Source: an uncultured Chloroflexota bacterium (lineage in GTDB: Bacteria; Chloroflexota; UBA11872; UBA12225). Taken from it: a stretch of DNA of 43,778 nucleotides. The translations under genes were made by a program, and so were the position numbers. Below, one piece after another: positions 33,937-42,118 of this stretch. The stretch lies in NCBI GenBank assembly GCA_902805635.1, contig CADCTC010000197.1, forward strand, positions 1 through 43,778, read 5' to 3'. The notes beneath the pieces are model-generated. The model was not told the DNA's origin. It saw nothing but the letters and a program-made list of their open reading frames with translations, and searched no databases. Every line of letters starts with the position of its first letter. Positions within the stretch are counted from its first letter, which is position 1.

Positions 33937-35123
33937 CACGCTCCCCCTCCCTCGCTGCGGCGCGACCGCTTGAGCAGCGCCAGGAACGCGGGACCGCCTA
34001 TAAGCGCTGTGAGCACCCCCACCGGCAGCTCGGTCGGCGCGATCACCGTCCGGGCCAGCACGTCCGACAGCACCAGCAGTGCCGCGCCGCCCAGCATTGC
34101 CGCCGGCAGCAGCGTGCGGTGCGACGGCCCCAGAGTCAGGCGCAGCGCGTGCGGCGCCAGCAGGCCCACGAACCCAATCAGCCCGCCCAGGACCACCGCG
34201 GACGCGGCCAGCAGCGCCGCCACCAGCACCGTGAGCGCCTTGGCGCGCTCCACCGGCACCCCCACGTACGCTGCGCCTTCCTCACCCAGCTGGAACGCGT
34301 CCAGCCAGCGCGCCAGCAGCAGCGCCAGCAGCAGGCCGACGCCGATCAGCGGCGCCACCGTGCCCAGCGACGCCCAGCCGCCTGCCGTGATGCCGCCGGC
34401 CAGGAACGTGAACACCGTGCGCAGGCGGAGCAGTAGCCGGTCGTTCAGTACCAGCAGCATGATCGTGCCCGCGCCCAATACGGCGGCCACGGCCAACCCC
34501 GCCAGTAGCAGGTCTGTCACCGGCAGCGCGCTCCCGTGCCGCGCGATGACGTACACCAGCGCTGCCGCGCCCAGCGCCCCCACGAAAGCACACACCGGGA
34601 TCAGCAGCGCCGGACCGATCAGGCCCGCCGGTCCTGCTGTCATCGCCACGCCCAAGCCAGCGCCCAATCCTGCCCCGCTCGAGAGCGAAAGCGCCAGCGT
34701 CGCGCCGAACGCTGCTCCGGAGGAGATGCCGAGCACGTAGGGGTCCGCCATGGGGTTGCGGAACAACCCCTGGAACAGTGCGCCACTGGTCGCCAGCGCC
34801 GCCCCTACCAGCGCCGCCGCCAGCACGCGCGGCAGCCGCACCTGCCACACGATGGCGTCCTGCGCCGCCGTCCACGTCTGCTGAACAACGTCCACACCCA
34901 GGTGCCGCGCGATGACGCCAAGCACCACCCCAGGGGGCACCGCCACGGTCCCCACCGCCACGCCGGCCACCAGCGCCAGGCACAAGACGGCGGCAAGCGC
35001 CGGGTGCGCCAGCGCCAGCCGGATGGGCCGCCTGAAGACGTGTCGCTGAGCCGGTGTGCCCGGCGTGTCCGGTGTGTGTAGAACAATAGACCCCGCCGCG
35101 CCTGAGGCGCTGGGCGGGGTCAT
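33936..35123 (-). CDS. FecCD-family ABC transporter permease, BtuC-like
   Basis: 395 residues with about ten membrane segments. RLPRVLAAALVGAALATSG and LFRNPMADPYVLGISSGAAFG are diagnostic of the FecCD/BtuC family; FVGLLAPHALRL and PTELPVGVLTALIGGPAF follow. About 70 leading residues before the first helix are longer than usual, so the true start could be later. ATG 35123 is taken; a GTG at 35156 lies in frame upstream. Its leader carries the cobalamin riboswitch, and the segment just before ATG 35123 is complementary to a conserved riboswitch segment. Confidence 0.9.
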
Positions 35124-35125
35124 GG

Positions 35126-35201
35126 CGGTAGCCAGGATGCCTGTCCCCTTTCTCACGAAGGTGTACGGCCCTACCCCGGCGCGGGTATCCTGGCTCTACC
35201 G
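35126..35201 (-). promoter_or_regulatory. Pairing between start region and riboswitch conserved segment
   Basis: On the minus strand ATCCTGGCTACCG (35126-35138), just before ATG 35123, can pair with CGGTAGAGCCAGGAT (35187-35201), the conserved 3' element of the riboswitch, by 7 plus 6 base pairs with a 2-nt bulge. It would tie translation start access to aptamer folding. Inference only. Confidence 0.4.
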
Positions 35202-35370
35202 GGCGCGTTCGATCGCGCGTGGCCGGTATTACAGTTGCGGGACAGCGCCGGTATCTCACCGGCTTCCCCCGCTTCCGGGTGCAGGCGACCACCTCGTGCT
35301 GCCCATACTCTTGGGCGGGGCTAGGTGGCCACCAGGTCGCTATGCGGTTGTCCCAAGACTATACCGCCGC
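35180..35370 (-). ncRNA. Cobalamin (B12) riboswitch, minus strand
   Basis: The minus strand carries the B12 box GCTGTCCCGCAACTGT (35231-35246), preceded by the GAAGCCGGTGAGATACCGG stem, and followed downstream by GAGCCAGGATACC (35184-35196), the conserved 3' element. These are the cobalamin riboswitch core in the right order, leading 61 nt later into the permease start. Binding of adenosyl- or aquo-cobalamin normally lowers expression of uptake and synthesis genes. The outer 5' boundary (about 35370) is approximate; extra paired bases (CGACC...GGTCG) may form the closing stems. Confidence 0.9.
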
Positions 35371-35381
35371 CAGTGAGGCGG

Positions 35382-36719
35382 CTACCCAACGTAGCGCCGC
35401 AGGAAGGTCAGCGTGAGGTCGCGCACGGCACGCGCGTCGGCCTCGTTGGAGAGCAGGTAGTGGCTGCCGCCGTCCAGCAGGCGCAGTTCGTGCGGCACGC
35501 TCGCGTCGCTAAGCAGCCGCGCCAGTAGCTCGCTCTGCTGGTACGGCACCACGTCGTCCTGCCGGCTGTGCACCAAAAGCACCGGCGGCATTCCGCTGTG
35601 CACGTGGTAGGCCCCCGAATAACGCCAGTGCCGCACCGGCTCGCGGTCCGGGAACCCCAGCGCAATCAGCGCCTGGTCCAGTCCAAACGGCGGCACGTAC
35701 GTGCCGTTCTCCAGCCGCCGCCGCATGTCGAAGAGGTCCGACGGTGCCCCCATCAGCACCGCCGCCTTGAGCGCCACGGAACCGCTGCTGCTCCTGCTGC
35801 GTGCGCCGCTCGCGCTACCGGACGCGCCTATGCCGGCGTCACTCCCCTGAGCGTTGTGCTCCCGCTGCATCAGGCGCTGTACGTGGAGCGCGCTGTAGCT
35901 GCCGCCCAGCACCGCTGTGCGCCGCGCGTCCGCGCCCGGCAGCCGGCCATCTCCGGCCAGCTGCAGCAGCCGCGCCAGCTCGTCCACGTCGCGCTCCAGC
36001 TCAAAGCTGTACGCCGGCCCCGCCGCGATCACCGCGTACCCGGCGGCCGCCAGCGGCACACTGGCAGCCCCCCAGCCGTCCGCCGGGCCAGGATAGACCG
36101 CCAGCAGCACCGGCGCTGGTGCGGTCAGACCGATGGGTGTGTAATAGAGCACCGGCTGGCTTGGCCGCCCGCCGCTGCTGAACCGCACCGTCCGCCGCAG
36201 CGCCTCGCCGGGTAGCGGCGCGTCCACCCGCACGCGCTCTGCGTCTCCCACTTCCACGTTTTGCGCCGGCGCCACGCGCGCTACGTGGCGTTCCCGCATC
36301 AGTCTCACGTCCGCGCGCATGTCCTGTTGTTCCACTATGCGCAGCCACTTAGCGTTCCCGCCGCCCGCCGCCTCGCCCGTCACCAGCGCATAGCTCCCGG
36401 CAGGAACGCCATCGATCCGGTAGTCCCCTGCCCGCCCAGTGCGGGTTCCGTACGTCGTGCCGTCCCAACGTGTCAGCAGGACGTGGATCCCTGAGAGGGG
36501 AAAACCCTGCGCATCCCGTACACGCCCTCTGATACTGCCTAGAGCACCGCCATTCAGTCCCTGAGTACCCGGAGAACCGGTGGCTGCCTGCCACCAGCGC
36601 ATCACGTGGTACTGGAGTGTGTTTCGGACCGGCCACACGCGGGCATCGTCCGTAGACAGCAGCCAGGCGCTGGTCACAGAAGCCAGGACGAGCGCCGCAA
36701 GCGCGATGCGCCGCGCCAC
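35382..36719 (-). CDS. Alpha/beta hydrolase with membrane-anchor and Ig-like (carboxypeptidase-regulatory) domain
   Basis: 445 residues. N-terminal hydrophobic segment (IALAALVLASVTSAWLL) anchors or exports it. Residues about 60-130 match a carboxypeptidase-regulatory-like beta domain (GSIRGRVRDAQGFPLSGIHV). From about 180 an alpha/beta-hydrolase follows with nucleophile Ser274 in LGGSYSALH (a variant GxSxS), acid in SRQDDVVP and His in DGGSHYLL. It resembles prolyl-oligopeptidase-type or BAAT-type esterases; substrate unknown. GTG 36719 is 1 nt after the CGNR fragment. A Ser/Ala-rich insertion lies between core strands near 295-315. Confidence 0.75.
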   Translation of the reverse strand: MARRIALAALVLASVTSAWLLSTDDARVWPVRNTLQYHVMRWWQAATGSPGTQGLNGGALGSIRGRVRDAQGFPLSGIHVLLTRWDGTTYGTRTGRAGDYRIDGVPAGSYALVTGEAAGGGNAKWLRIVEQQDMRADVRLMRERHVARVAPAQNVEVGDAERVRVDAPLPGEALRRTVRFSSGGRPSQPVLYYTPIGLTAPAPVLLAVYPGPADGWGAASVPLAAAGYAVIAAGPAYSFELERDVDELARLLQLAGDGRLPGADARRTAVLGGSYSALHVQRLMQREHNAQGSDAGIGASGSASGARSRSSSGSVALKAAVLMGAPSDLFDMRRRLENGTYVPPFGLDQALIALGFPDREPVRHWRYSGAYHVHSGMPPVLLVHSRQDDVVPYQQSELLARLLSDASVPHELRLLDGGSHYLLSNEADARAVRDLTLTFLRRYVG

Positions 36720-36720
36720 G

Positions 36721-36954
36721 TCACGTTTCGGCGTGTGGCGCCGTTGGCGATGGCGCCTGCTTGGTACGGGCGTAGTGTCGCCGCGCCTTCACCTGGTTGC
36801 CGCACGACTGCATGTCGCACCAGCGTCGGCTGTGGTTGCGACTCAGGTCCACGAACACCCAGTCGCCTTCCAACGTGAATGGCGCTTCGTGGGCAACTGC
36901 CATGTCCGGAAACCGCTGGTGCGAGGTGTCTAGAGGTCGCATGCTTTCCCTGCG
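36721..36954 (-). pseudogene. CGNR zinc-finger protein remnant
   Basis: The C-terminal motif VDLSRNHSRRWCDMQSCGN and KARRHYAR is the end of a CGNR zinc-finger transcription-regulator-like protein, usually about 190 residues. Here the N-terminal domain and the first CxxxxC pair are missing: the sequence before WVFVDLSRN reads TLEGD with no Cys. The Arg of CGNR is Gln (CGNQ). It abuts the alpha/beta hydrolase start. The frame is open back to 37023 but that part is not similar to the family. Confidence 0.6.
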
Positions 36955-37023
36955 CCTGCCTATGGTCTCAAGAAGTGGACCGCCAGGCAAACCACCAAAG
37001 TGGCTCTTGACCGGTTTGAACAT

Positions 37024-37291
37024 GGGCGCATCATGTCTCTACTACTTGCTGAAATGTTGCCTAGACAGTTCGAAGGAAGAGGGCACCAACGGTGGATGAC
37101 TTGCTCACCGTTGGCGCTGCCGGTGCGCCTGGTGTCGCCACGGTTCTGTGGGGCGCCGACAGGGGAGCCGACAGCCGCAACGGCTTCTCTACCGATCCGC
37201 GGTCTTTTGGCCAGCACTGGGTGGCAGTGACGGTGCCGGCTTCAGGGCCGGCGGCCGTAGCGTACGCACGCTCGACGGGAGGTTCCTTGCC
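37024..37291. other. Low-GC stretch without a recognised gene
   Basis: 268 nt of A/T-richer DNA between the CGNR remnant and the split small gene. Several short open frames exist on both strands but none shows a recognisable motif or ribosome binding site. It may be eroded coding DNA. Confidence 0.5.
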
Positions 37292-37551
37292 ATGATCGAT
37301 CATCTCGCCGCTCAGGTCCATGTGCGCGCGCGCGCCAGGAAGCGTTCCTGCGCGAAGCCGCATACGACCGCCTCTGCCGCCAGGCCGCTCATGAGCCTGT
37401 CATCGCTGCCGTGCTTACTGTGCGCACCGCCACCGCCGCGCGTCGTGCGCTCGCCTGGACCGGCGCCGTCCTCGTCATCCTCGGCACCCGGCTTCAGCAG
37501 CTTGCCAGTCCCAGGGATGCCGCTCCCGATCTCGAGCCCGCCGCCTGGTAG
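37292..37551 (+). pseudogene. Small membrane-type protein split by a frameshift in a CG run
   Basis: ATG 37292 opens MIDHLAAQVHVRARAR in frame 2; after the GTGCGCGCGCGCGCC run (37322-37336), frame 1 continues as RQEAFLREAAYDRLCRQAA, AVLTVRTATAARRALAWTGA and VLVILGTRLQQLASPRDA to the TAG at 37549-37551. Removing one CG pair joins them into one protein of about 85 residues with a helical charged start, an Ala-rich middle and a hydrophobic helix, a pattern I recall from small Chloroflexota proteins. Cause could be true slippage or a sequencing error in the repeat. Confidence 0.6.
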
Positions 37552-37753
37552 CGCACGCTGGCCACTGGCAATCGCCTGGACCTATTGACCCAGCCAGAGC
37601 CGTGGAGTACGATAGCGTTGGCTGTTCGGGCAGCCTCCGGTCTGCGGAAAGGGTTGAACCCACCCAAGCGCCCCAGGCGCCAGCCGGTCTTCACCCATAG
37701 CCTCCTTTCGGCCCGCGACGCGGACACTGGGCCACCAAGAAAGGTAGGTTCTC

Positions 37754-38653
37754 GTGGACCCGCAGAGCCGGCAGTTTCCCAGCCCGCCGCAAACGCTCCC
37801 GCCGCTTCCGTCACTCGCACACCTCAAGAAGCAGGCGAAGGACCTGCTCGTGGCATGCTAGAGCGGCGAATCCGGTGCATTGAAGCGCCTTCAGCAGTGG
37901 TTCCCTGACCACGCTGTGCCGTTCAAGCTCGCCCAGGCGCAGCTCGCCCTGGCACGCGAGTATGGCTTCACCAGCTGGACGCAGCTCCGACACACGGTCC
38001 TCCGAGCGCTCGTGGAGCGACTCGCGGTGCGCCACTGGTCAGAATGGCGCGCCGCGGCCGCGGCGCGTGCTGCTCTGCTGCAGGCCGGGGAAGACGGCCT
38101 GCTGGCCGTGCTGGAAGGACTGTCGCATCCAGAGCCGCGCGTACGGCGCGGCTGCGCCGACTTCATGGACCACCACGCCGACGACCGCTGCGTGCCCAAC
38201 CTCGCCGAGTTAGTGCTGCACGACCCCGTGCCCTACGTGCGTTGGTCCGCCCTGCACGCGCTCAAGTGCCAGCGCTGCAAGCCGTCGCCGCTCACCATAG
38301 ACCTGACGTCCGTGCTCGTTCGGGCGGCGCAGGACGATCCGAGCCCGAACGTGCGCTGGAGGGCGGTTGCGGACCTCCCGACGCCGCTGCTGGTGCGCGT
38401 GGCGCGGGAAGACCCCAGTCCGCGCGTGAGGGTGCGGGCGCTCGGGGCGCTCGGCGTGCGGTCGGGCAGTGTACTGGCCCAACAAGCGCTCGAAGAGGCG
38501 CTGCACGACTCCCGCCCGGACGTGCAGCACGCCGCACACCAGGCACTCAGACGCCTAAGCCCAGAGTACCGTCAGCTCGCCGCCCAACGTGCCCGCGAAG
38601 CAAACCGGGCGCAGGCCGTCGGGCCGTCCCCAACGGACGAGGTGACCAGGTGA
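37754..38653 (+). pseudogene. HEAT-repeat protein gene with in-frame TAG
   Basis: From GTG 37754 (AGG-rich site upstream) the frame reads PPLPSLAHLKKQAKDLLVAC, then TAG (37859-37861), then SGESGALKRLQQWF. The family I recall reads LKKQAKDLLRAxRAGDPEALxRL here, so the stop replaces a single residue. Beyond it the frame is intact: KLAQAQLALAREYGFTSWTQL, then HEAT-like repeats (HPEPRVRRGCADFMDHHADD, DPVPYVRWSALHAL, DPSPNVRWRAVADL, DPSPRVRVRALGAL). A tandem GGTGACCA duplication (38641-38656) ends the frame early; without it the frame would run to 38697. Either a decaying gene, a readthrough case, or downstream initiation (TTG 37880). Confidence 0.62.
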
Positions 38654-38656
38654 CCA
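38641..38656. repeat. 8-bp tandem duplication GGTGACCA x2
   Basis: Two exact GGTGACCA units lie at the 3' end of the HEAT gene. They create the TGA used as its stop; skipping one unit restores VTRLQSVLDEFDRLG and a TGA at 38695-38697. Confidence 0.6.
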
Positions 38657-38715
38657 GGCTTCAGAGCGTCTTGGACGAGTTCGACCGACTCGGCTGATCT
38701 GAGGAACCCACGAAC

Positions 38716-39504
38716 ATGCCAGAACTCCAGGCAAGCGGACCAACCATGCATCAAGACGTCAATCAGATCGTGGCGCAGGTGCTGGCGGGTGTTGAGGATG
38801 CCCTCGGCGCATCGTTCATCGCCATGTACCTGGGCGGTTCACTCGCCACCGGCGCCTTCAATCCGGAGACCAGCGACATCGACTTCCTCGTCGTCACCGG
38901 CAGCGACGTGACCGACGATCTCGCGGCGCGGCTGCGGCGCGCCCACGACCGCATCACCGCCGGCCCGTCCGAATGGGCGAAGAAGCTCGAGGGGCTCTAC
39001 GTGCCGCTGGATACGCTGCGCACGCGCCGCGCGAGCACGCAGTGCTGCGCGTATCTCGGCGTTGGCGGCTGGTTCGGCGCTGTCCCCTATCAGAGCGACT
39101 GGATACTCCAGCTGCACCTGGTGCGGGAGCACGGCATCGTCGTGGCCGGTCCCGACCCCAAGGTGCTGATCGATCCCATTACTCCCGTGGACCTGCGGGA
39201 CTCGTGCGAGGCCATCATGCGCGACTGGGAGCCGCTGCTCGACGATCGGGAGAAGTTTGACGCCGAGTACCAGGCGTACACCGTGCTCACCATGTGCCGC
39301 ATGCTCTACACGCTCGAACACAGCGCGATCATTCCGAAGGCGGCTGCAGCCGCCTGGGCCAAGGAACGCTACGGCAGCCGCTGGGGAGCGCTCATCGACA
39401 GAGCGGCGGCCTGGCGCCATGATCGTCCTTTCGACCACCTGGACGAGGTCCTCGACTTGCTCCGGTACACCATCGACCGGAGCCGCGCGGAAAACCGCTC
39501 GTAA
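38716..39504 (+). CDS. Nucleotidyltransferase, aminoglycoside adenylyltransferase-like (DUF4111 C-terminus)
   Basis: 262 residues. LGGSLATGAFNPETSDIDFLV has the GS and DxD (Gly41-Ser42, Asp54, Asp56) of the nucleotidyltransferase fold; the helical C-terminal half resembles the DUF4111 domain of ANT(9)/ANT(3'') enzymes. It transfers a nucleotide to a small molecule or protein; resistance to aminoglycosides is possible but not shown. ATG 38716 is used; a second ATG follows ten codons later. GAGGAA is 11 nt upstream. An APH-like gene follows on the opposite strand. Confidence 0.83.
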   Translation: MPELQASGPTMHQDVNQIVAQVLAGVEDALGASFIAMYLGGSLATGAFNPETSDIDFLVVTGSDVTDDLAARLRRAHDRITAGPSEWAKKLEGLYVPLDTLRTRRASTQCCAYLGVGGWFGAVPYQSDWILQLHLVREHGIVVAGPDPKVLIDPITPVDLRDSCEAIMRDWEPLLDDREKFDAEYQAYTVLTMCRMLYTLEHSAIIPKAAAAAWAKERYGSRWGALIDRAAAWRHDRPFDHLDEVLDLLRYTIDRSRAENRS

Positions 39505-39538
39505 ACACCGCCGTGCCGGCCGCCAGTGCGTGTCAACG

Positions 39539-40714
39539 CTATACAGCGCCCTGCATAAACGCCAGCGCCCGTACACACCCATCGCGAATGCCTTCGGCGT
39601 CGGCCGCTGCCGCGTCTGCGTCCTGGTCTGGGCGGCGGAGCAGCCAGTCCAGACCAGGGCCGAGCCGCAGGTGCAATCCCCAAGTCAGGTGCCACAGGCC
39701 AGCAGCCCGGCGCACCGTCGCCCGGAGGCCACCTTCGGAGAACCCGGTATGCGGCGCCGATTGCGCCACCGCTGCGCAGTACATCTCCAGGGTGTCGCGC
39801 TCTAGCTCGCTGCCGGGGCGCATGTCGCCGTCGCCTCCCATGGTGGCGTACTGGTTGATAAGCGTCGCCACATCCGCGCCGAGCGGCCCGATGCCGGCGT
39901 GCGCCCAGTCGATGGCCACCAGCGCGCCGCCATGCGGCGCGCCCAACGATTCAATGCCCAAGTTCAGGATGTGGAAATCGCCATGGACGAACGTCTGGGG
40001 CAGCCGGCGCAGCTCCTTCGCGGCCCAGGCGGCCAGGTCCAGCGCCTGGTGGAGCTCCTGGCGCTCCTTGGACGTGAAGATCCAGCCCCAGCGGGGGTGA
40101 GCGCCCATGCGGTCGAGACGCTGATGGGCCGCCGGCACAAAGTGCGCGTGCGCGGCGTGGCCGTCGCGTTCGAGCCACGGCAGCGCCAAGAGATTGGGCT
40201 CACTCTCTCGGAAGACGTGCTGAAGGGCAGCGACGTGCCTCGCCGCCTTGAACAGCAGCGGCGGTTCCCAGCGAACAGATAGCGCGTCTGCGACGTCTTC
40301 AGTCCACAGCAATGTGCCCTGGCGAGCGCCGCCACTTGTACCGTTAAAGCGGTCGACACCGATGAGCCGCGGCGGGCGAACCCCCGCTGGGAGCCGTTCG
40401 ACAACCCCCGACTCGTAGAAGTTGACTTCGCGCGTCGCCACCTGGGGGTCTTGAGGTGCAATGCCGGTGTGGTTTCCCGCATCGGGCACCTTCACGATGA
40501 CAGAAGAGGGAAGCGCTCTATCGACCAGAGGCGTGTCGCGTCGATTGTCAGACGAGAGGTGCACGCGGAAGACGCGAGCGCCGCTGAGACCGGGCGTCAG
40601 CTCGGTAATGCCTGAGACAAGTCCGCGCCGGCCGGGAACGCCCAGATGCCTTGCGAGCAGCACGCCGGGCTGTTCGGTAGAGGGAAGTAGAACTTGGGTC
40701 ACAGTCGCGCTCAC
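39539..40714 (-). CDS. Aminoglycoside phosphotransferase (APH)-family kinase
   Basis: 391 residues with a protein-kinase-like fold. Lys75 (SVIVKVP), HGDFHILN (Asp246, Asn251) and VAIDWAH (Asp269) are the ATP/catalytic motifs. The family phosphorylates aminoglycosides, choline or other small molecules; the substrate cannot be assigned. It converges on the nucleotidyltransferase gene (34 nt apart) and is divergent from the beta-lactamase-fold gene. Full length with no obvious lesion. Confidence 0.83.
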   Translation of the reverse strand: MSATVTQVLLPSTEQPGVLLARHLGVPGRRGLVSGITELTPGLSGARVFRVHLSSDNRRDTPLVDRALPSSVIVKVPDAGNHTGIAPQDPQVATREVNFYESGVVERLPAGVRPPRLIGVDRFNGTSGGARQGTLLWTEDVADALSVRWEPPLLFKAARHVAALQHVFRESEPNLLALPWLERDGHAAHAHFVPAAHQRLDRMGAHPRWGWIFTSKERQELHQALDLAAWAAKELRRLPQTFVHGDFHILNLGIESLGAPHGGALVAIDWAHAGIGPLGADVATLINQYATMGGDGDMRPGSELERDTLEMYCAAVAQSAPHTGFSEGGLRATVRRAAGLWHLTWGLHLRLGPGLDWLLRRPDQDADAAAADAEGIRDGCVRALAFMQGAV

Positions 40715-40844
40715 TGAAGAGTAAGCACTACGCGATCAAGTTTCATAGAGCCGGCGGGTTGGTGCCAATCGTCGGATTTCCTCTGAGTGCGTAAGATCCC
40801 AGTGCGCCCGATAGAGGGCCGCGCGAAAGAACAGCGCGACAGAG

Positions 40845-41966
40845 ATGAACGTGTCCGACTACTTCCCACCACCCGAGAGCCAGGGCGGCTGGCGCACCGC
40901 TTTCACGCCCGGTGAGGCGCGCGAGCGTGCCGGCGTTGACGTGGCCGCCCTGGAGCGCGCCTGGTCCTTCGCCGCCGGGTTGCACGACGACTCGGCGCTG
41001 CTGGTCGCGCGGCACGGGTGGCTGTGCTTCGAGCGGTATCAGGGACAGCTGAGCCGCACCTTTAATCGGGACATGCACTCCTGCGGCAAGGCGTTCACCA
41101 GCACCGCCGCGGGCATCCTCATGGACGAGCACCCGGACCGCTTCCCGCTGCGGCTGGACCAGCCCGTCTACAACGGCGCGTACCTGCCGCCCGAGCACGA
41201 GCCGCTGCACGACGATCGCAAACGAGACATCCTGCTCGGTCAGCTGCTCTCGCACACCGCAGGCCTGCGCGGCAACAACGGCAACACGTTCACCCTCGAT
41301 GGTCCGGCTGAGATCGACCCGGCCGGGCCGGACGGCGGCTTCCCGGATGACGTAGCGTGCGGCCACGCCGCGTGGCCGCACAACGGCACTCCCACTAGTG
41401 CCCGCACGCTCTGGTGCGATCCCGGCGCAGGCTACTCGTACGCCTCGGCCGGTCCGCTCATCGTCGGATCGATGATCCGCCACCTCACCGGCCTGGAGGT
41501 GGCCGAGTTCATGGCCGAACGCGTGTTTGGCCCCATCGGCTGGGAAGAGTGGCAGTGGGACCGGAACCCACCCGAGCCCGACGGCGCACGGCACACCAAG
41601 GCGCAAGGCGGCATCAAGCCCCGCTCCCGCGATGCCCTGCGCTTCGGCTATCTCCACCTCCAGGAAGGGACCTGGAACGGGCGGCGCCTTGTGCCCGCCT
41701 GGTACGCCGCTGCCATGCGCCATCCGTCGCCGTACAACCCGTACCCCGTGGACTACGGCCTGCAGGTGCGCCTCAACGCGCGTGGTGCCGCTCCCAATGT
41801 GCCGCCCGACGCGTACGGGCCCGCCGGCTTCGCGGACAACTACATCTTCGTCGTGCCATCGCTGGACCTCGTGGCGGTGCGGATCGGCGGCCGGCATGAC
41901 GCCCAGCGTCGCCAGCACGTCTGGCACGCCTTGCTCGAACAGATCGTCGCCGCCGTACGCGACTAG
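40845..41966 (+). CDS. Class C beta-lactamase-family serine hydrolase
   Basis: 373 residues. HSCGKAF (Ser79, Lys82) is the SxxK nucleophile motif, YSYAS (about Tyr197-199) sits at the YxN position with Asn changed, and a GGR-like element near GGRHDAQRR corresponds to the third motif. These enzymes act as esterases, peptidases or lactamases. No signal peptide, so cytoplasmic. ATG 40845 is preceded by ACAGAG. It is followed by a dispersed palindrome and the UvrA-like gene on the other strand. Confidence 0.83.
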   Translation: MNVSDYFPPPESQGGWRTAFTPGEARERAGVDVAALERAWSFAAGLHDDSALLVARHGWLCFERYQGQLSRTFNRDMHSCGKAFTSTAAGILMDEHPDRFPLRLDQPVYNGAYLPPEHEPLHDDRKRDILLGQLLSHTAGLRGNNGNTFTLDGPAEIDPAGPDGGFPDDVACGHAAWPHNGTPTSARTLWCDPGAGYSYASAGPLIVGSMIRHLTGLEVAEFMAERVFGPIGWEEWQWDRNPPEPDGARHTKAQGGIKPRSRDALRFGYLHLQEGTWNGRRLVPAWYAAAMRHPSPYNPYPVDYGLQVRLNARGAAPNVPPDAYGPAGFADNYIFVVPSLDLVAVRIGGRHDAQRRQHVWHALLEQIVAAVRD

Positions 41967-42024
41967 GGAACCGTTCCATTCGCCAATCGTGGTGTGCGCC
42001 TCCCCGTTCGTGGAGAGCGCCTCT

Positions 42025-42102
42025 CCGTTCGTGGTGAGCCTGTCGAACCATGCCCCTCAACAGGGTCCCCCCTGAGCCAGCCGAAGGGCTCAGGGCGAAC
42101 GG
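42025..42102. repeat. Dispersed palindrome, CCGTTCG family, long copy
   Basis: CCGTTCGTGGTGAGCCTGTC (42025-42044) and CCGAAGGGCTCAGGGCGAAC (42081-42100) form the two arms; a partial tandem arm (CCGTTCGTGGAGAG) lies just upstream from 42004. It fills the gap between convergent genes. Confidence 0.72.
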
Positions 42103-42118
42103 AGGTGGCCCGCCTCGG

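Noticed and set aside
36960-37363. Short frames on both strands in the low-GC gap
   Set aside because: No motif, no binding site, no homology recognised.
40743-41927. 394-residue minus-strand open frame
   Set aside because: Antisense to the serine hydrolase, which has proper SxxK motifs; the antisense frame has none.
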